From assembly GCA_001942415.1 (NCBI GenBank), contig MKJX01000174.1, positions 1 through 64,000 of the forward strand: a DNA stretch of 64,000 bases. Direction: 5' to 3'. Positions 41,539-52,072 of this stretch are shown in pieces (position 1 is the stretch's first letter; every line of letters begins with the position of its first letter). The notes beneath the pieces were generated by a model. The model ran no database searches. It was not told where the DNA came from and worked only from the letters and a program-made list of their open reading frames with translations. The stretch comes from Pseudonocardia sp. CNS-139 (GTDB lineage Bacteria > Actinomycetota > Actinomycetes > Mycobacteriales > Pseudonocardiaceae). A program made the position numbers and the translations under genes.

Positions 41539-41552
41539 GGTACGTACTTACC
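41539..41552. promoter_or_regulatory. Candidate HxlR operator
   Basis: Near-palindrome GGTACGTACTTACC (12 of 14 symmetric) in the gap between the divergent HxlR and NmrA-like genes; the GTAC core is seen in HxlR/YodB-type sites. Confidence 0.5.
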
Positions 41553-41613
41553 GCGGGAAAGCGCCGAGCCTACGGTGCGGAACGACAGCACCACCAGCGC
41601 GAGAGGAGCACTC

Positions 41614-42423
41614 ATGATCGTCGTCACCGGAGCGACCGGCAAGCTCGGCGGCCTCGTGGTCGAGGACCTGCTGGGCCGCGTGCCCGCCTCCGAGGTCGCC
41701 GTCGTCGCCCGCGCCCTCGGCAAGGCCGCCGGGTACTTCGACCGCGGGGTCGACGTGCGCCAGGGCGACTACGAGGACCCGGGCTCGCTCCGGATCGCGT
41801 TCGAGGGCGCCGACGTGCTGCTCTTCGTCTCGTCCCCGGACACGACGCCGGGCACCCGCCCGCGCCAGCACAAGAACGTGGTCGACGCCGCGGTCGACGC
41901 GGGCGTCGGACGGATCGTCTACACGAGCGCGATCAACGCGCAGAACGCGCCGGGCTTCCTCGCCGACCACACCGTGACGGAGAAGCTGCTGACCGCGTCC
42001 GGTGTGCCGCACACGTTCCTGCGCAACACCTTCTACCAGGAGACCGTGCTGAACCCGGGCCTGAAGGCGGTGGTGGACGCCGGCGTGCTGCGCGCCGCGG
42101 ACGGCGGCAGGCCGGTCAACTTCGCGTCGATCGCCGACCTCGCGCTGGGCGCGTCCGCCACCCTCACCGGCGACGGGCACGCGGGTGCGGTCTACGAGCT
42201 GCGCGGCCCGCTCTGGACCTTCGCCGACCTGGCGGACGTGCTCACCTCGGTGTCCGGCCGCCCGGTGTCCTACGAGGCCGGCGAGGGCGAGCAGGGGTCG
42301 GCGTTCCTGCACGACCTGGTGGCGTCCGGGTTCTTCGCGGAGCCCTCCGGCGACCTGGAGAAGCTGATCGGGCGCCCGCCGGCCGGCCTGCGCGCCGGCG
42401 TGGAGAAGGCGCTCGGCGCCTGA
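41614..42423 (+). CDS. NmrA-like NAD(P)H-binding reductase
   Basis: 269-residue atypical short-chain dehydrogenase. The N-terminal VVTGATGKLGGLVVEDLL is the dinucleotide-binding loop; VVARALGKAA, VYTSAINA and FLRNTFYQE fit the NmrA/QOR2 quinone-reductase group. ATG 41614 has GAGGAG upstream. Divergent HxlR regulator suggests induction by quinones or electrophiles (inference). Convergent with map, six bases between stops. Intact. Confidence 0.9.
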   Translation: MIVVTGATGKLGGLVVEDLLGRVPASEVAVVARALGKAAGYFDRGVDVRQGDYEDPGSLRIAFEGADVLLFVSSPDTTPGTRPRQHKNVVDAAVDAGVGRIVYTSAINAQNAPGFLADHTVTEKLLTASGVPHTFLRNTFYQETVLNPGLKAVVDAGVLRAADGGRPVNFASIADLALGASATLTGDGHAGAVYELRGPLWTFADLADVLTSVSGRPVSYEAGEGEQGSAFLHDLVASGFFAEPSGDLEKLIGRPPAGLRAGVEKALGA

Positions 42424-42429
42424 CCCCGC

Positions 42430-43208
42430 TCAGGACGTCGGGCGGCCCTCCGTCGCGACGCGCGTGCCCTCCTCGCCGATGGTGACCGTGTGCTCGGTGT
42501 GGGCGGCGCGGCTGCCGTCGGCCGTCCGCACGGTCCAGCCGTCGCGGTCGTGCACGTAGCGGTCGCGCCCGCTCGCGACGAGCATCGGCTCCAGCGCGAT
42601 GACGAGCCCCGGCCGCAGCACGAGCCCGCGGCCGGGGCGCCCCTCGTTCGGGACGGACGGCGCCTCGTGCATCGACCGCCCGACGCCGTGGCCTCCGTGG
42701 TGCGCGACAAGCCCGTACCCGGCGCTGCGCGCGACCGTGCCGATCGCGTGCGCGCGTCGCCCATCCGCGCCCCGGCGACGGCGGCGGCGATCCCGGCGGC
42801 GAGCGCCCGCTCGGTCGTCCCGACCAGCGCGACGTCCGCCGGGTCGGCCGGCGGCACCACGGTGCTGAACGCCGCGTCGGCGCACCACCCGTCGAGGTGC
42901 ACGGCGAGGTCGACGCTCAGCAGGTCACCGGGCCGCAACCGCTCCCGGCCCGGGATCCCGTGCACGACGGCGTCGTTCACGCTGGTGCAGAGCATCGCGG
43001 GGTAGGGCGTCGGCGCCCAGCTCGGGTGGTAGCCCACGAAGCTCGGACGCGCGCCGGTGCCGGCGATGACGTCGGCGGCCAGCGTGTCCAGCTCCCCGGT
43101 CGGGACGCCCGGCGCGACGTGCTCGCGCACCGCGGTCAGCACGTCCGCGACGATCTTCCCGGCGGCCGCGACGGCCTCGCGTTCGGACCGGGTCTTCAGC
43201 TCGATCAT
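42430..43208 (-). CDS. map: Methionine aminopeptidase, type I
   Basis: Removes N-terminal Met from nascent proteins; about 259 residues. Metal ligands are visible in LLSVDLAVHLDGWCADAA (two Asp), HHGGHGVGRSMHEAP (His) and ALEPML (Glu), with the last Glu in HTEHTVTI. One base is missing near 42755. ATG 43208 has TATAGT seven bases upstream (leaderless). It shares a 33-base divergent promoter region with an XRE regulator. Probably an accessory Map, since housekeeping actinobacterial map genes usually sit with ribosomal genes. Confidence 0.92.
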
Positions 43209-43215
43209 GCGGATA

Positions 43216-43221
43216 ACTATA
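43216..43221 (-). promoter_or_regulatory. -10 of map (leaderless)
   Basis: TATAGT on the minus strand, 7 bases before ATG 43208; overlaps the palindrome at 43219. Confidence 0.65.
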
Positions 43222-43228
43222 CCGGTAT
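43219..43228. promoter_or_regulatory. Palindrome ATACCGGTAT between map and XRE gene
   Basis: Perfect 10-bp palindrome, overlapping the map -10 and adjoining the XRE -10. A natural operator for the XRE protein (inferred). Confidence 0.6.
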
Positions 43229-43234
43229 TACTAT
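43229..43234 (+). promoter_or_regulatory. -10 of the XRE gene (leaderless)
   Basis: TACTAT, 7 bases before ATG 43242. Confidence 0.65.
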
Positions 43235-43241
43235 TGGGCAC

Positions 43242-43553
43242 ATGGTGCGCGTGCCGCTGTCCCCCGCCGACCGCGAGCGTGGGGAGCGCCTCGGCGCCCT
43301 GCTGCGCGAGGCGCGCGGCGACCGCAGCCTCACCGACGTGGCCGCCGCGGCCGGCATCTCGGCCGAGACGCTCCGCAAGATCGAGACGGGTCGCATCCCG
43401 ACTCCGGCCTTCGTCACCGTGGCGGCTCTGGCGACCACTCTGGGTCTCTCCCTTGACGCTTTGGCAACGCAGATATGGCTCCGAAATGCTGAGAGTTCTT
43501 CTCAGCAGCAATCGACCGCAACATCGGCAATGCCGCGCGCACATGCCGTCTGA
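43242..43553 (+). CDS. XRE-family helix-turn-helix regulator
   Basis: 103-residue regulator. The HTH is at about residues 20-75 (LGALLREARGDRSLTDVAAAAGISAETLRKIE, read in parts, then TPAFVTVAALATTLGLSLDAL), with a short Gln/Ser-rich tail. ATG 43242 is leaderless. Divergent from map; the pairing of this XRE type with a methionine aminopeptidase recurs in actinobacteria as far as I recall. Likely autoregulator and regulator of map. Intact. Confidence 0.88.
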   Translation: MVRVPLSPADRERGERLGALLREARGDRSLTDVAAAAGISAETLRKIETGRIPTPAFVTVAALATTLGLSLDALATQIWLRNAESSSQQQSTATSAMPRAHAV

Positions 43554-43630
43554 CCTGCCGAAAGAGTGAGGCCGACGGTCTGACCCCCCACCCGATCAGA
43601 CGACTCCGACTAGGCGCTAGCGTAACTGCG

Positions 43631-43646
43631 TACGCTGTGACGTCAC
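43631..43646 (+). promoter_or_regulatory. Promoter region of the MacB-type transporter genes
   Basis: TACGCT (43631-43636) is a good -10, followed at once by the perfect palindrome GTGACGTCAC (43637-43646) at the expected transcription start, which could be an operator. Confidence 0.45.
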
Positions 43647-43712
43647 CCGTTCGTGGTCGCTCATCGGGGAGAGCCCTCGACTATGGGAGAGGTCGGGCAC
43701 CCCGGGGGGACG

Positions 43713-44404
<692 letters not shown>

Positions 44405-44408
<4 letters not shown>

Positions 44409-45619
44409 ACATCATGGAGTCGGCGCGGATCGCGCTGCAGGGCCTGCGGGCCAACCGCCTGCGGTCGGTGCTGACCACGCTCGGCGTGATCATCGGCGTC
44501 GCGGCCGTGATCATCCTGACCTCGCTCGGCAACGGCGTGCAGTCGTTCGTGTCCGACACGCTCGGCTCGTTCACCACGCAGATCACGGTCACCCCGAACG
44601 TGCAGGCGAGCTCGGGCGGGCAGCAGCCGCGCGACCTCACCGACGGCGACGCGGAGGCACTGGCCGACCGGGCCCGGGCGCCGACATCGAGTCGGTCACG
44701 CCCGTCGTCAGCGGCAGCGCGCTGCTGCAGGTCGTCGGCGGCGAGCAGTACCGCACCTCGGTGATCGGGTCGAGCGCCGACTACTTCTCGGTGGCCGACC
44801 GCGACGTGCTCGTCGGGCGTGCGTTCGACGAGTCGCAGGGCAACGGCAACGCCAAGGTCGTGGTGCTCGGCCCAACCCGGTGGCCGCGCTCTTCGGCGGC
44901 GACGCCGCGGCCGCGCTCGGCCAGGAGATCCGCATCGGGCGCACGCCGTTCCGCGTGATCGGCGTGGTCGCGGCCAACGGCCAGCAGGACGACGTGGCGA
45001 TCATGCCGCTCGGCGCGGCCCGCAGCTACCTGCTCGGCGGCGGCGACGAGCTCGGCACCATCATCGTCCGGGCGCGTCCGGCGAGAGCGTCCCGGCCGCG
45101 CTCGACCAGGTCAACTCGATCCTGTCGCAGCGCCACCGCATCGACGACCCGGCCGACCGCGACTTCAGCGCGCAGGCGCTGCAGGACCTGCTGGAGCAGG
45201 CCAACGTCACCATCACGATCATGACGCTCTTCATCAGCAGCGTCGCCGGGATCTCGCTGCTCGTCGGCGGGATCGGCATCGCGAACATCATGCTGGTGAC
45301 CGTCACCGAACGGACGCGCGAGATCGGCATCCGCAAGGCCATCGGCGCGCGCCGACGATCCATCCTCCAGCAGTTCCTGCTGGAGGCGATGATGCTCGCC
45401 GGCCTCGGCGGGCTGCTCGGCATCCTCTTCGGCGTCGGGGTCACGGTCGCCGCGTCGATCGTGCTGCCGCAGCTCTTCTCCGGTTTCCCGCCGCCGTCGT
45501 GTCGCCGGGTGCGCGCTCCTCTCGTTCTCGATCAGCCTCCTGATCGGCCTCGTCGCCGGTGGCTACCCGGCGAACCGCGCGGCCCGGCTGCGCCCCATCG
45601 AAGCCTCCGGTACCAGTGA
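44405..45619 (+). CDS. MacB-like ABC transporter permease
   Basis: About 405 residues: one N-terminal helix (VLTTLGVIIGVAAVIILTSL), a large periplasmic-type MacB core, then three C-terminal helices in an FtsX domain with SSVAGISLLVGGIGIANIML and RTREIGIRKAIGARR. The C-terminus reads RLRPIEALRYQ, typical of the family. At least six missing or extra bases (near 44683, 44873, 45080, 45490, 45515 and 45604) break it. GTG 44405 overlaps the ATPase stop. These permeases work by mechanotransmission rather than membrane transport; substrate unknown. Confidence 0.88.
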
Positions 45620-45632
45620 AAGCGGGACACGC

Positions 45633-47268
45633 ATGAAGAAGGTGACGGGCCGGCGCCGCCGCGCGGCGCAGGGAATAGGGCTCGCGGCCCTGTTCGCCAC
45701 CGCCGCCGCCTGCACCTCCACCCCGGAACCCCCGCCCAGCATCCGCGTCGACCGCGGCATCGTCGCGGCCAGCGTCTCCGCGTCGGGCACGCTCGTCGCC
45801 GTCACCGAGCAGAACATCGGCTTCCCCGAGGGCGGCCGGCTGACCGACGTGCTGGTGAACGTCGGTGACCGCGTCGAGGCCGGTCAGGAGCTCGCGCGGC
45901 TGGACAGCTTCGCGCTCACGCAGTCGCTCAACCAGGCCAGGGCCCAGCTCGCGCAGCAGCAGGCCTCCCTCGACCGGATCAGCGGCGGCGACCCCGTCGG
46001 CACCGCGCAGGCCAACCTCGAACAGGCGCGGCGCGTCCTCGACGCCACCGAGAAGCAGGTCGAGGCGACCGACAACTCCAACAAGTCCGCCACCCAACGG
46101 GCCCGCGTCCAGCTCGACTTCGACCAGGACGCGCTGGAGCGGGCCGAGCGCCAGTACCACGAGGACGAGGAGGACTGCGACGAGGAGGAGGAGTCGTCCT
46201 CGTCCGACAGCTCCGAGAGCGAGTCGTCGGACGCCGGCGCCGAGTCGACCGGCACCAACCAGCCCAGCTCCACGGGGAGCACCGCCGGCGGCACGGCCTG
46301 CGACCAGGCCGACGCCAGCGAGAACGCCATGCACGACGCCGAGCGGGTGGTCCTCTCGTCGGAGACCTCCCTCGACACGGCGCAGGAGCGCGAGCGTGTC
46401 GACTCCGCCAACGGGCAGCTCTCGATCGAGAACGCCCGGCAGAGCGTGCTGAGCGCGCAGAACGACCTCGACTCGGCCGGCAGCGACCGCCCGTCCGACA
46501 TCGCCGAGCAGACCGCGGCCGTCCGCGACGCGCAGGCCGCGGTGGCCCTCGCCGAGCAGAACGTGGACGACACCGTGCTGCGGGCGCCGGTCGCCGGCGT
46601 GGTCTCGGCCGTCAACGGGGCGGTCGGGGAGTTCGTCGGGCAGTCCTCCGGCACCACCGCGCTCGCCCCCGGCTCGACCGCCGGGCTGCCCAGCATCCCG
46701 TCCACGAGCGGCACGGGCGGCAGCTCCGGCGGCGCGGCCTCCGCGGGCGGCGGCGCGTTCATCGTGCTCAACGACGTCGACTCGTTCCAGCTCGTCGTGC
46801 CGTTCGAGGAGTCGGACGCGGCCCGGATCGCGCCCGGCCAGCAGGTCGAGGTCAGCATCGACGCGGTGCCCGACCTGACCCGCCCCGGCACCGTGCTCGC
46901 CGTCGCCCCGACCGGCGACTCGTCCACCGGGATCGTCAACTACAACGCGACGATCGTGCTCACCGAGAGCGAGCCGCGCCTGCGCGCCGGGCAGACGGCC
47001 GAGGCGTCCGTCGCCGTCGACACCCGCGAGAACGTGCTGGCGCGGTCCCGGCCGCGGCCGGTCCGGGACGGAGGGCGGGGCGGCAGCGTCATCCACGGTC
47101 CCCGGGCCTCCGGACGGACGCCACGATCGCGACGCCGTTCGGAGGCGGCCTCTACGCGACGAGTACGTCGAGGTCCGGTCGGGGCTGAGCGAGGGGCAGG
47201 AGGTCCTCCTGCCCCAGGCTCAGGTCACCGGCTCGCCCGCTCCGCCGAACGGGCCGCCCGGAGGATGA
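45633..47268 (+). CDS. HlyD/MacA-like efflux adaptor lipoprotein
   Basis: About 545 residues. The N-terminus has a signal peptide ending near AACTST, so possibly lipid-anchored. A barrel/lipoyl half (VSASGTLVAV, FPEGGRLTDVLVNVGDRVEAGQ) and a coiled-coil hairpin (LNQARAQLAQQQASL) follow. The hairpin is interrupted at about residues 172-206 by a very acidic and Ser-rich stretch (EEEESSSSDSSESESS). The second half has VLRAPVAGVVSAVNG and a Gly/Ser/Ala-rich segment. Indels near 47045 and 47095 are needed to reach the C-terminus (EYVEVRSGLSEGQEVLL, stop 47268). The last gene of the transporter unit, overlapping the convergent ATPase by 44 bases. Confidence 0.85.
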
Positions 47269-50200
47269 CGTCCTCGGGCGTGGGGGCGCTCCTCGGGTGG
47301 TGGCTCAGACACAGGGACGTCTGGACCCGCTCGAAGGGGCGCCCCTCCGGCGCGAAGTAGAACTGCCCCGTCTTGAGACGGGCGATCTCCGCGACCTCGC
47401 CACCCTTCGCACTGGCCAGCTCCTTCGCGGCGTTGATCTGCGCCGGGGCGTTGAGGTAGCCGAGAAGCTGCGTGGCGGAGTTCCCGGGGATGCGGTTGTG
47501 CAGTCCGCGCGGCGCCTGGGTCGCGAAGACCATCCCGAGCCCGTACTTGCGGGCCTGCGCGACCAGCGCGAGCGTGCTCTCCGTGCACGGCGTGTTGCCG
47601 CTCGACGGGGCGAACGTCTGCGCCTCGTCCATCACGAACAGCGCACCGAGCGGCCCGCTGGCCGGGTTCTTCTTGATCCACGAGAAGAGCCCCATCTGGA
47701 GCTGGTTGACGAAGCTCTGCCGCTGCTCGTCGTGCTCCAGCCCGACGAAGCTGATCACCGAGATCCGGGCCCGCTTGCCGGGCCTCGGCGTGAGCAGCAC
47801 GGACGGGTCCGCGGTCCGGCCCGACCCGCCGAACATCGGGTCGTTGATCACCGCGGCCCGCAGCGCCTGGGACATCGTTCCCGCCAGCTTGGGCGCGTCC
47901 CGCAGCTCGCAGACGTCCGGCGGGAGCTCGCCGAGGAGCGTGATCAGCCCGCCGAGCGATGACCCACCGCTGCGCACGTAGTGGTCGATCGCCTGGATGA
48001 GCACCGCCCGGCCTTGCTCGGCCTTGTTCCCCGTGAGACCCGTGCGCGGCAGCAGGCTGGCGACGGCCGAGCTGATCGCCGACCGGAACTCGTCGGGTCG
48101 TCGAGCACCGGCGCGAAGTCCGGGAGCGGCTGGAACGAGAGCGGGTTGCCCTTGTTCACGCCCGGCGTCCACACGACCACCTCGGTGTTGGCGAGGTAGT
48201 CGGCGGCCTTGGCGGCGTCGCCGTCGGCCCACGCGGACGGCGGCTCGGGCCACGCGTCGCCGAGCCGGGAGAGGTCGTTGTTCGGGTCCAGCACGATCGC
48301 CGGCACGCCGTGCAGCGCGCACTCCTCGATCAGCCGCCGCAGCAGCACCGTCTTGCCCGACCCGGCACCGGCGAACACCACGGTGTGCTTGCGCAGGGCC
48401 TCCAGCGGCACGACGACGTCCTGCTGCATCGCCATCGTCCGGCCGATCGGGACGACGGGGACCTTTCGCGGCACCGGGAGCAGCGGCTTCGTGTCCTCGA
48501 CGCCGCCCGGGTCCGGCGGCTGCACCACCGGCGCGACCGGCGCGACCGGCACGTCACCGAGCACACGCCGGAACAGCTCCGTCGAGCCGGCCGGCTTGCG
48601 GGCGGCGAGCCACTCCAGGAACCCGGGCTGCTGCTGGCGGCGCATCACCTCCAGCGCCGCGAACGTGCGCAGGTCGGTCTCGCTGATCGGCAGGCTGAGC
48701 GCGCCCAGCTCCTCCAGCTCGCCGAGCATGCGCTCGGTGACCTGGCCCCGCGGCCAGTCCTTGTTGCGGATCAACACCAGCCCGCGCCGGTCCGGACCGG
48801 CCCGCAGCCCCGACTCCGTCAGCGCCGCGCTGATCCGGGCCTGCACCGCGCGGTGGTGGCTGTGGGCGATGGCGCGGAACGCGTGGTGGACCTCGTCCTC
48901 GGTCTGCTCCTCGACGGTCCGGCGCAGCCGGGCGTGCAGCGGCGGCTTCTTGCCGCGGACCTGGTCCATCGTGAGGATCTGCCGCCCGTCGCCTGCTCCG
49001 CGATGTAGGCGTTCAGCCCGGCGGCGAGCAGCGCGGGCATGCGCTCGTCCTCGGCGTCCTGGTCGAGCGGGGCGGCGATGTCGGCCTCGGCGCGGAGGCG
49101 GGCGAACTGCTCGTCCATCGCGGCCATCAGGGTCTTGTCGGGCGGGGGCGGAGGCGTGACCGGACCGGGTCCTTCGGCGAAGTCCGCCAGGTCCCACAGC
49201 CGGCCCGAGTCCAGACACTCCCTGATGTGCGTGTCGACGCGCTGGAGCAGCTTGCGCGGCGTGAGGGTCCTGGTGGTGGGCTGCGCGAACGCGGCCGGGA
49301 GCACCGGCCACGTGTCGTACGGCGGCTCGAACCCGATGTCGAGGTACTGGCCCTTGAGGTGCTGGGCCACGATCGCCTGCGCCACCTCGGCACCGGGCAT
49401 CGCGCCCTGGAGGGTCACCGTCCGGAACCGGTCCCGTGCCGAGATTGCCGCCTTCTTCTCGATCATCCGCCAGGCGTCGGCAACGCGGCGACGATCGTGA
49501 GCGTCCGCCGGGTCGCCTCCCGCAGCTCCATCAGACCGTCGGCGACCTCGGCGACGAGGAGGGCGTTCTTGTGCTCGACGGCCGCATCGACCGCTCCGGC
49601 AGGCGAGCGGAGGTTGAGCAGCCCGTCGATCTGGTCGACCGCGATCACGGTCGGGCCGGTCAACGCGATCAGCCGGGAGAGATCACGCAGCACCCGCTGC
49701 ATGGTGCGGGCACCCGGCCGGAAGCCCCACGTCGTGCGCGCGCTCTCCTCGGTGTCGCCGTCGAGGTAGAAGTAGTCGTACGCGACATCGTGGGCGCTCG
49801 CCTGCTTGGCCCGGTAGAGCACGAGCGCGCGCAGCGTGTTCTGGGAGTCCGTGATCTGCGGGTCCACCTGCCGCAGGCCCGCAACCAAGTCGTCGAGGTC
49901 GGAGCGCGACACCGGGATCATGCCGGAGATCCGGGACTGCTGCTCCTGCGACAGGTCCGCGCGGCCGGCCAGCTTGCGCAGCAGCGGGCCGAGCTGGTCG
50001 TCCGGCCCCGCTTCCATGCTGTCGATCACGCCGTGCACGGCGCTGCGCCAGAAGTCGGTGCTCTCGAACAGCTTGACCAGGAAGAAGTAGCCGCCCTCGC
50101 CCTGCACCTGCTGGCGCAGCCAGCGCAGCATGTGCGTCTTGCCGACGCCGCGCTCACCCTGCAGCGCCACACCGAGCGGGCTGGCCGCGGCGCTGCCCCG

Positions 50201-50347
50201 CGCGAGCTCGACGTCGCGCAGGAGGGCCTTCGCCACGTCGCCGTGCAGGCTCTCCACGTGGTGCCGGACGGGGCTCCAGATGTCGTCGGGGGTGAGGGCG
50301 GAGTTGAACCGCACCGCCTCCAGCGCGACGCGCTGCTCGTCGTTCAT
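47225..50347 (-). CDS. Double ATPase: AAA-type N-terminal plus HerA-like C-terminal domain
   Basis: About 1041 residues after correction of three missing bases (near 49475, 48995 and 48100). The N-terminal NTPase has Walker A GERGVGKT at about 64-71 and Walker B VIAVDQIDG at about 234-242, resembling STAND/KAP ATPases. A middle helical region of about 300 residues has no known motif. The C-terminal domain has Walker A GAGSGKT at about 661-667, Walker B ALFVMDEAQTF near 903, then VFATQAPRGLHNRI, as in HerA/FtsK DNA-translocating ATPases. ATG 50347 overlaps the stop of the preceding gene. Last gene of a four-gene operon; predicted DNA-acting motor. Known HerA systems pair it with NurA, SIR2 or DUF4297, none seen here. 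Confidence 0.85.
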
Positions 50348-50945
50348 CGGGCCTCGATCATCAGGAGGTGCCGGTCGTCGCCACCGAACCGGATGGCCGC
50401 CGCCTCGTCCGCCGCGGTCAGCGCCTTCTGGTCGGACTCCGCCTGGACGTGGACGCCCGGCGTGCCGGCCAGCCGCTCCAGCTCGGCGTCCAGGTCGGAC
50501 CGCATCACGCTGCCGAGCCGGTCCCGCAGTTCGGCGAGCCGCACCCACTCGTTCGGCTCCTTCGCCAGGTCGGCGTAGGCGCTGCGGATCGCCTGCTCCA
50601 CGTCGGGCTGGAAGATGTCGTAGAGCTGGCCGCCCTTCGCGACGTGCCGCCCCAGCCCGGCGAGCAGGGTGTAGAGCGCGCCGCCGAACGAGCCGGCGCG
50701 GGCCGGGCGCTCGGCGGTCAGCTCGGCCTTGCACCAGGCCCAGCCGTCGTCGGTCAGCTCGTGGGCGAAGGTGCGGCCGATCTTGCGGGAGGTCACCAGC
50801 TTCCGGTCCACGAGCTTGCGCCGCGGCTGGCCGTCCAGCTTGAAGCCGGCCACGGCGAGCAGCTCGGGGTTGGTCAGCTCACGCGCTCGGCCATCAGCGT
50901 GATGAGGACCGCCCGCTCGCGCACGGTCAGGTCATCGGTCGGCAC
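50344..50945 (-). CDS. Winged-helix-like protein of the ATPase operon
   Basis: About 200 residues. GTG 50945 has GGAGG seven bases upstream. The first 75 residues look like a winged-helix fold: RERAVLITLMAERVSLTNPELLAVAG, then KLVDRKLVTSRKIGRTFAHELTDDG as recognition and wing. The C-terminal half is helical with no motif I recognise. One base is missing near 50882, early in the gene. Its stop overlaps the ATPase ATG, so the two are coupled and may form one complex; it could also regulate the operon. Confidence 0.72.
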
Positions 50946-50984
50946 GTCTCGTCCTCCGGGTGGGGTTGGGGAGTCATGGGTTGG

Positions 50985-52072
50985 TCAGTCCTCGACGGTG
51001 AAGACGGTGAAGTCGTCGGCGAGCAGCTCGGCGCGGCCGGACCGGCTCTGCAGCACGCCCTCGGCGCGCACGGGGAGGCCGGCCTGGTGCGCCTCGATGG
51101 CGAGGTCGTAGGCCGGCTGGCCGTCCAGCCGGACCCAGACGGCCCGGCGGGTGCCGGTGATCCGGTCGGTGCGCAGCTCGCCGCGCACCTGCGCCCGCCA
51201 GCGGTCGCGCCGCCGGCCTCGTCGTGCAGGCTCTCGACCCGGCCGACGACCACCGCGGCGCCGGACGCCTCCAGCTTCCGCAGCCGGTTGGCCGCCGAGC
51301 GGATGAGCGGTCCGGCGTCGGCCGGAAAGGCGACGGTGCGCGGCGGGAGGTCCGAGTGCCGCCCGTGCGACCACCGGAATGCGACCTCGAACGGCTCGCG
51401 CCGCTGCGATCCCGCGAGGTCGCTCAGCGCGGCGCAGAATTCCGCGGAGACGCCGGCGGTCACGGTGTCGTCGAATGCGGAGATGTCCGCCGCGCGCGCC
51501 GCCTCCTCGACCGCCGACGTCGCGTCGTGCAAATACGTCATCACTTCTCGACCGATGAGCCGGTCGGCCGCATCCGGTGAACTCGCGGCGAACGGCACGA
51601 GAAGCGTGTACGACACGTCGTCGGGGTCACCGGCACCGATCAGCACGCGCCCGAGCAGTTCGCCGATCGCCACCGGCGCGCGGCCGGCGAACTGGAAATG
51701 CGGTCCCTCCAGCACGACCCGGCCGGCCGCGGTGACCATGTCGCGCAACCCGCCCACCACCTGCAGCCCGGACGGGAGCGGGGCGAACCCGGGCGGCTGC
51801 TCCGCCGGGAAGAGCCGGTAGACCGCCGCGTCGGCGGCCGGGAACGCGATGTCGCGCGCGACGTCCCGCGCCGGGCGCGACTCGACGGCCGCGAGCGTGC
51901 GCAGCAGGTCCCGGAAGCGGGCGGCGTTGTCACCGAGGTCGTCGCGGGCGGGCACGAGCACCTCGTCGCCGGCGCGCGACCAGATCGCCGCACCGCGCCA
52001 GGTGTCGGTGCGCTCCCAGCCACCTTCCTGCAGGTAGAGGGCCACATCGGCGACGTTCAGATCGCTGCGCAC
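50985..52072 (-). CDS. Unknown protein of the ATPase operon (362 aa)
   Basis: Unrecognised, about 362 residues, no membrane segment. The N-terminal region (VADVALYLQEGGWERTD, then IWSRAGDEVLVPARDDLGD) and the C-terminal beta-rich part (VWVRLDGQPAYDLAIEAH) show no catalytic motif to me. GTG 52072 overlaps the end of the upstream DUF4365 gene by 16 bases, implying coupling. One base is missing near 51218. The consistent overlap suggests that it works with DUF4365 and the ATPase. Function unknown. Confidence 0.72.

Noticed and set aside
49463-50734. Separate ATPase gene ending at 49463
   Set aside because: The stop arises from one missing base; joining the frames gives LPDAWRMIEKKAAISARDRF-like continuity typical of one AAA-type protein.
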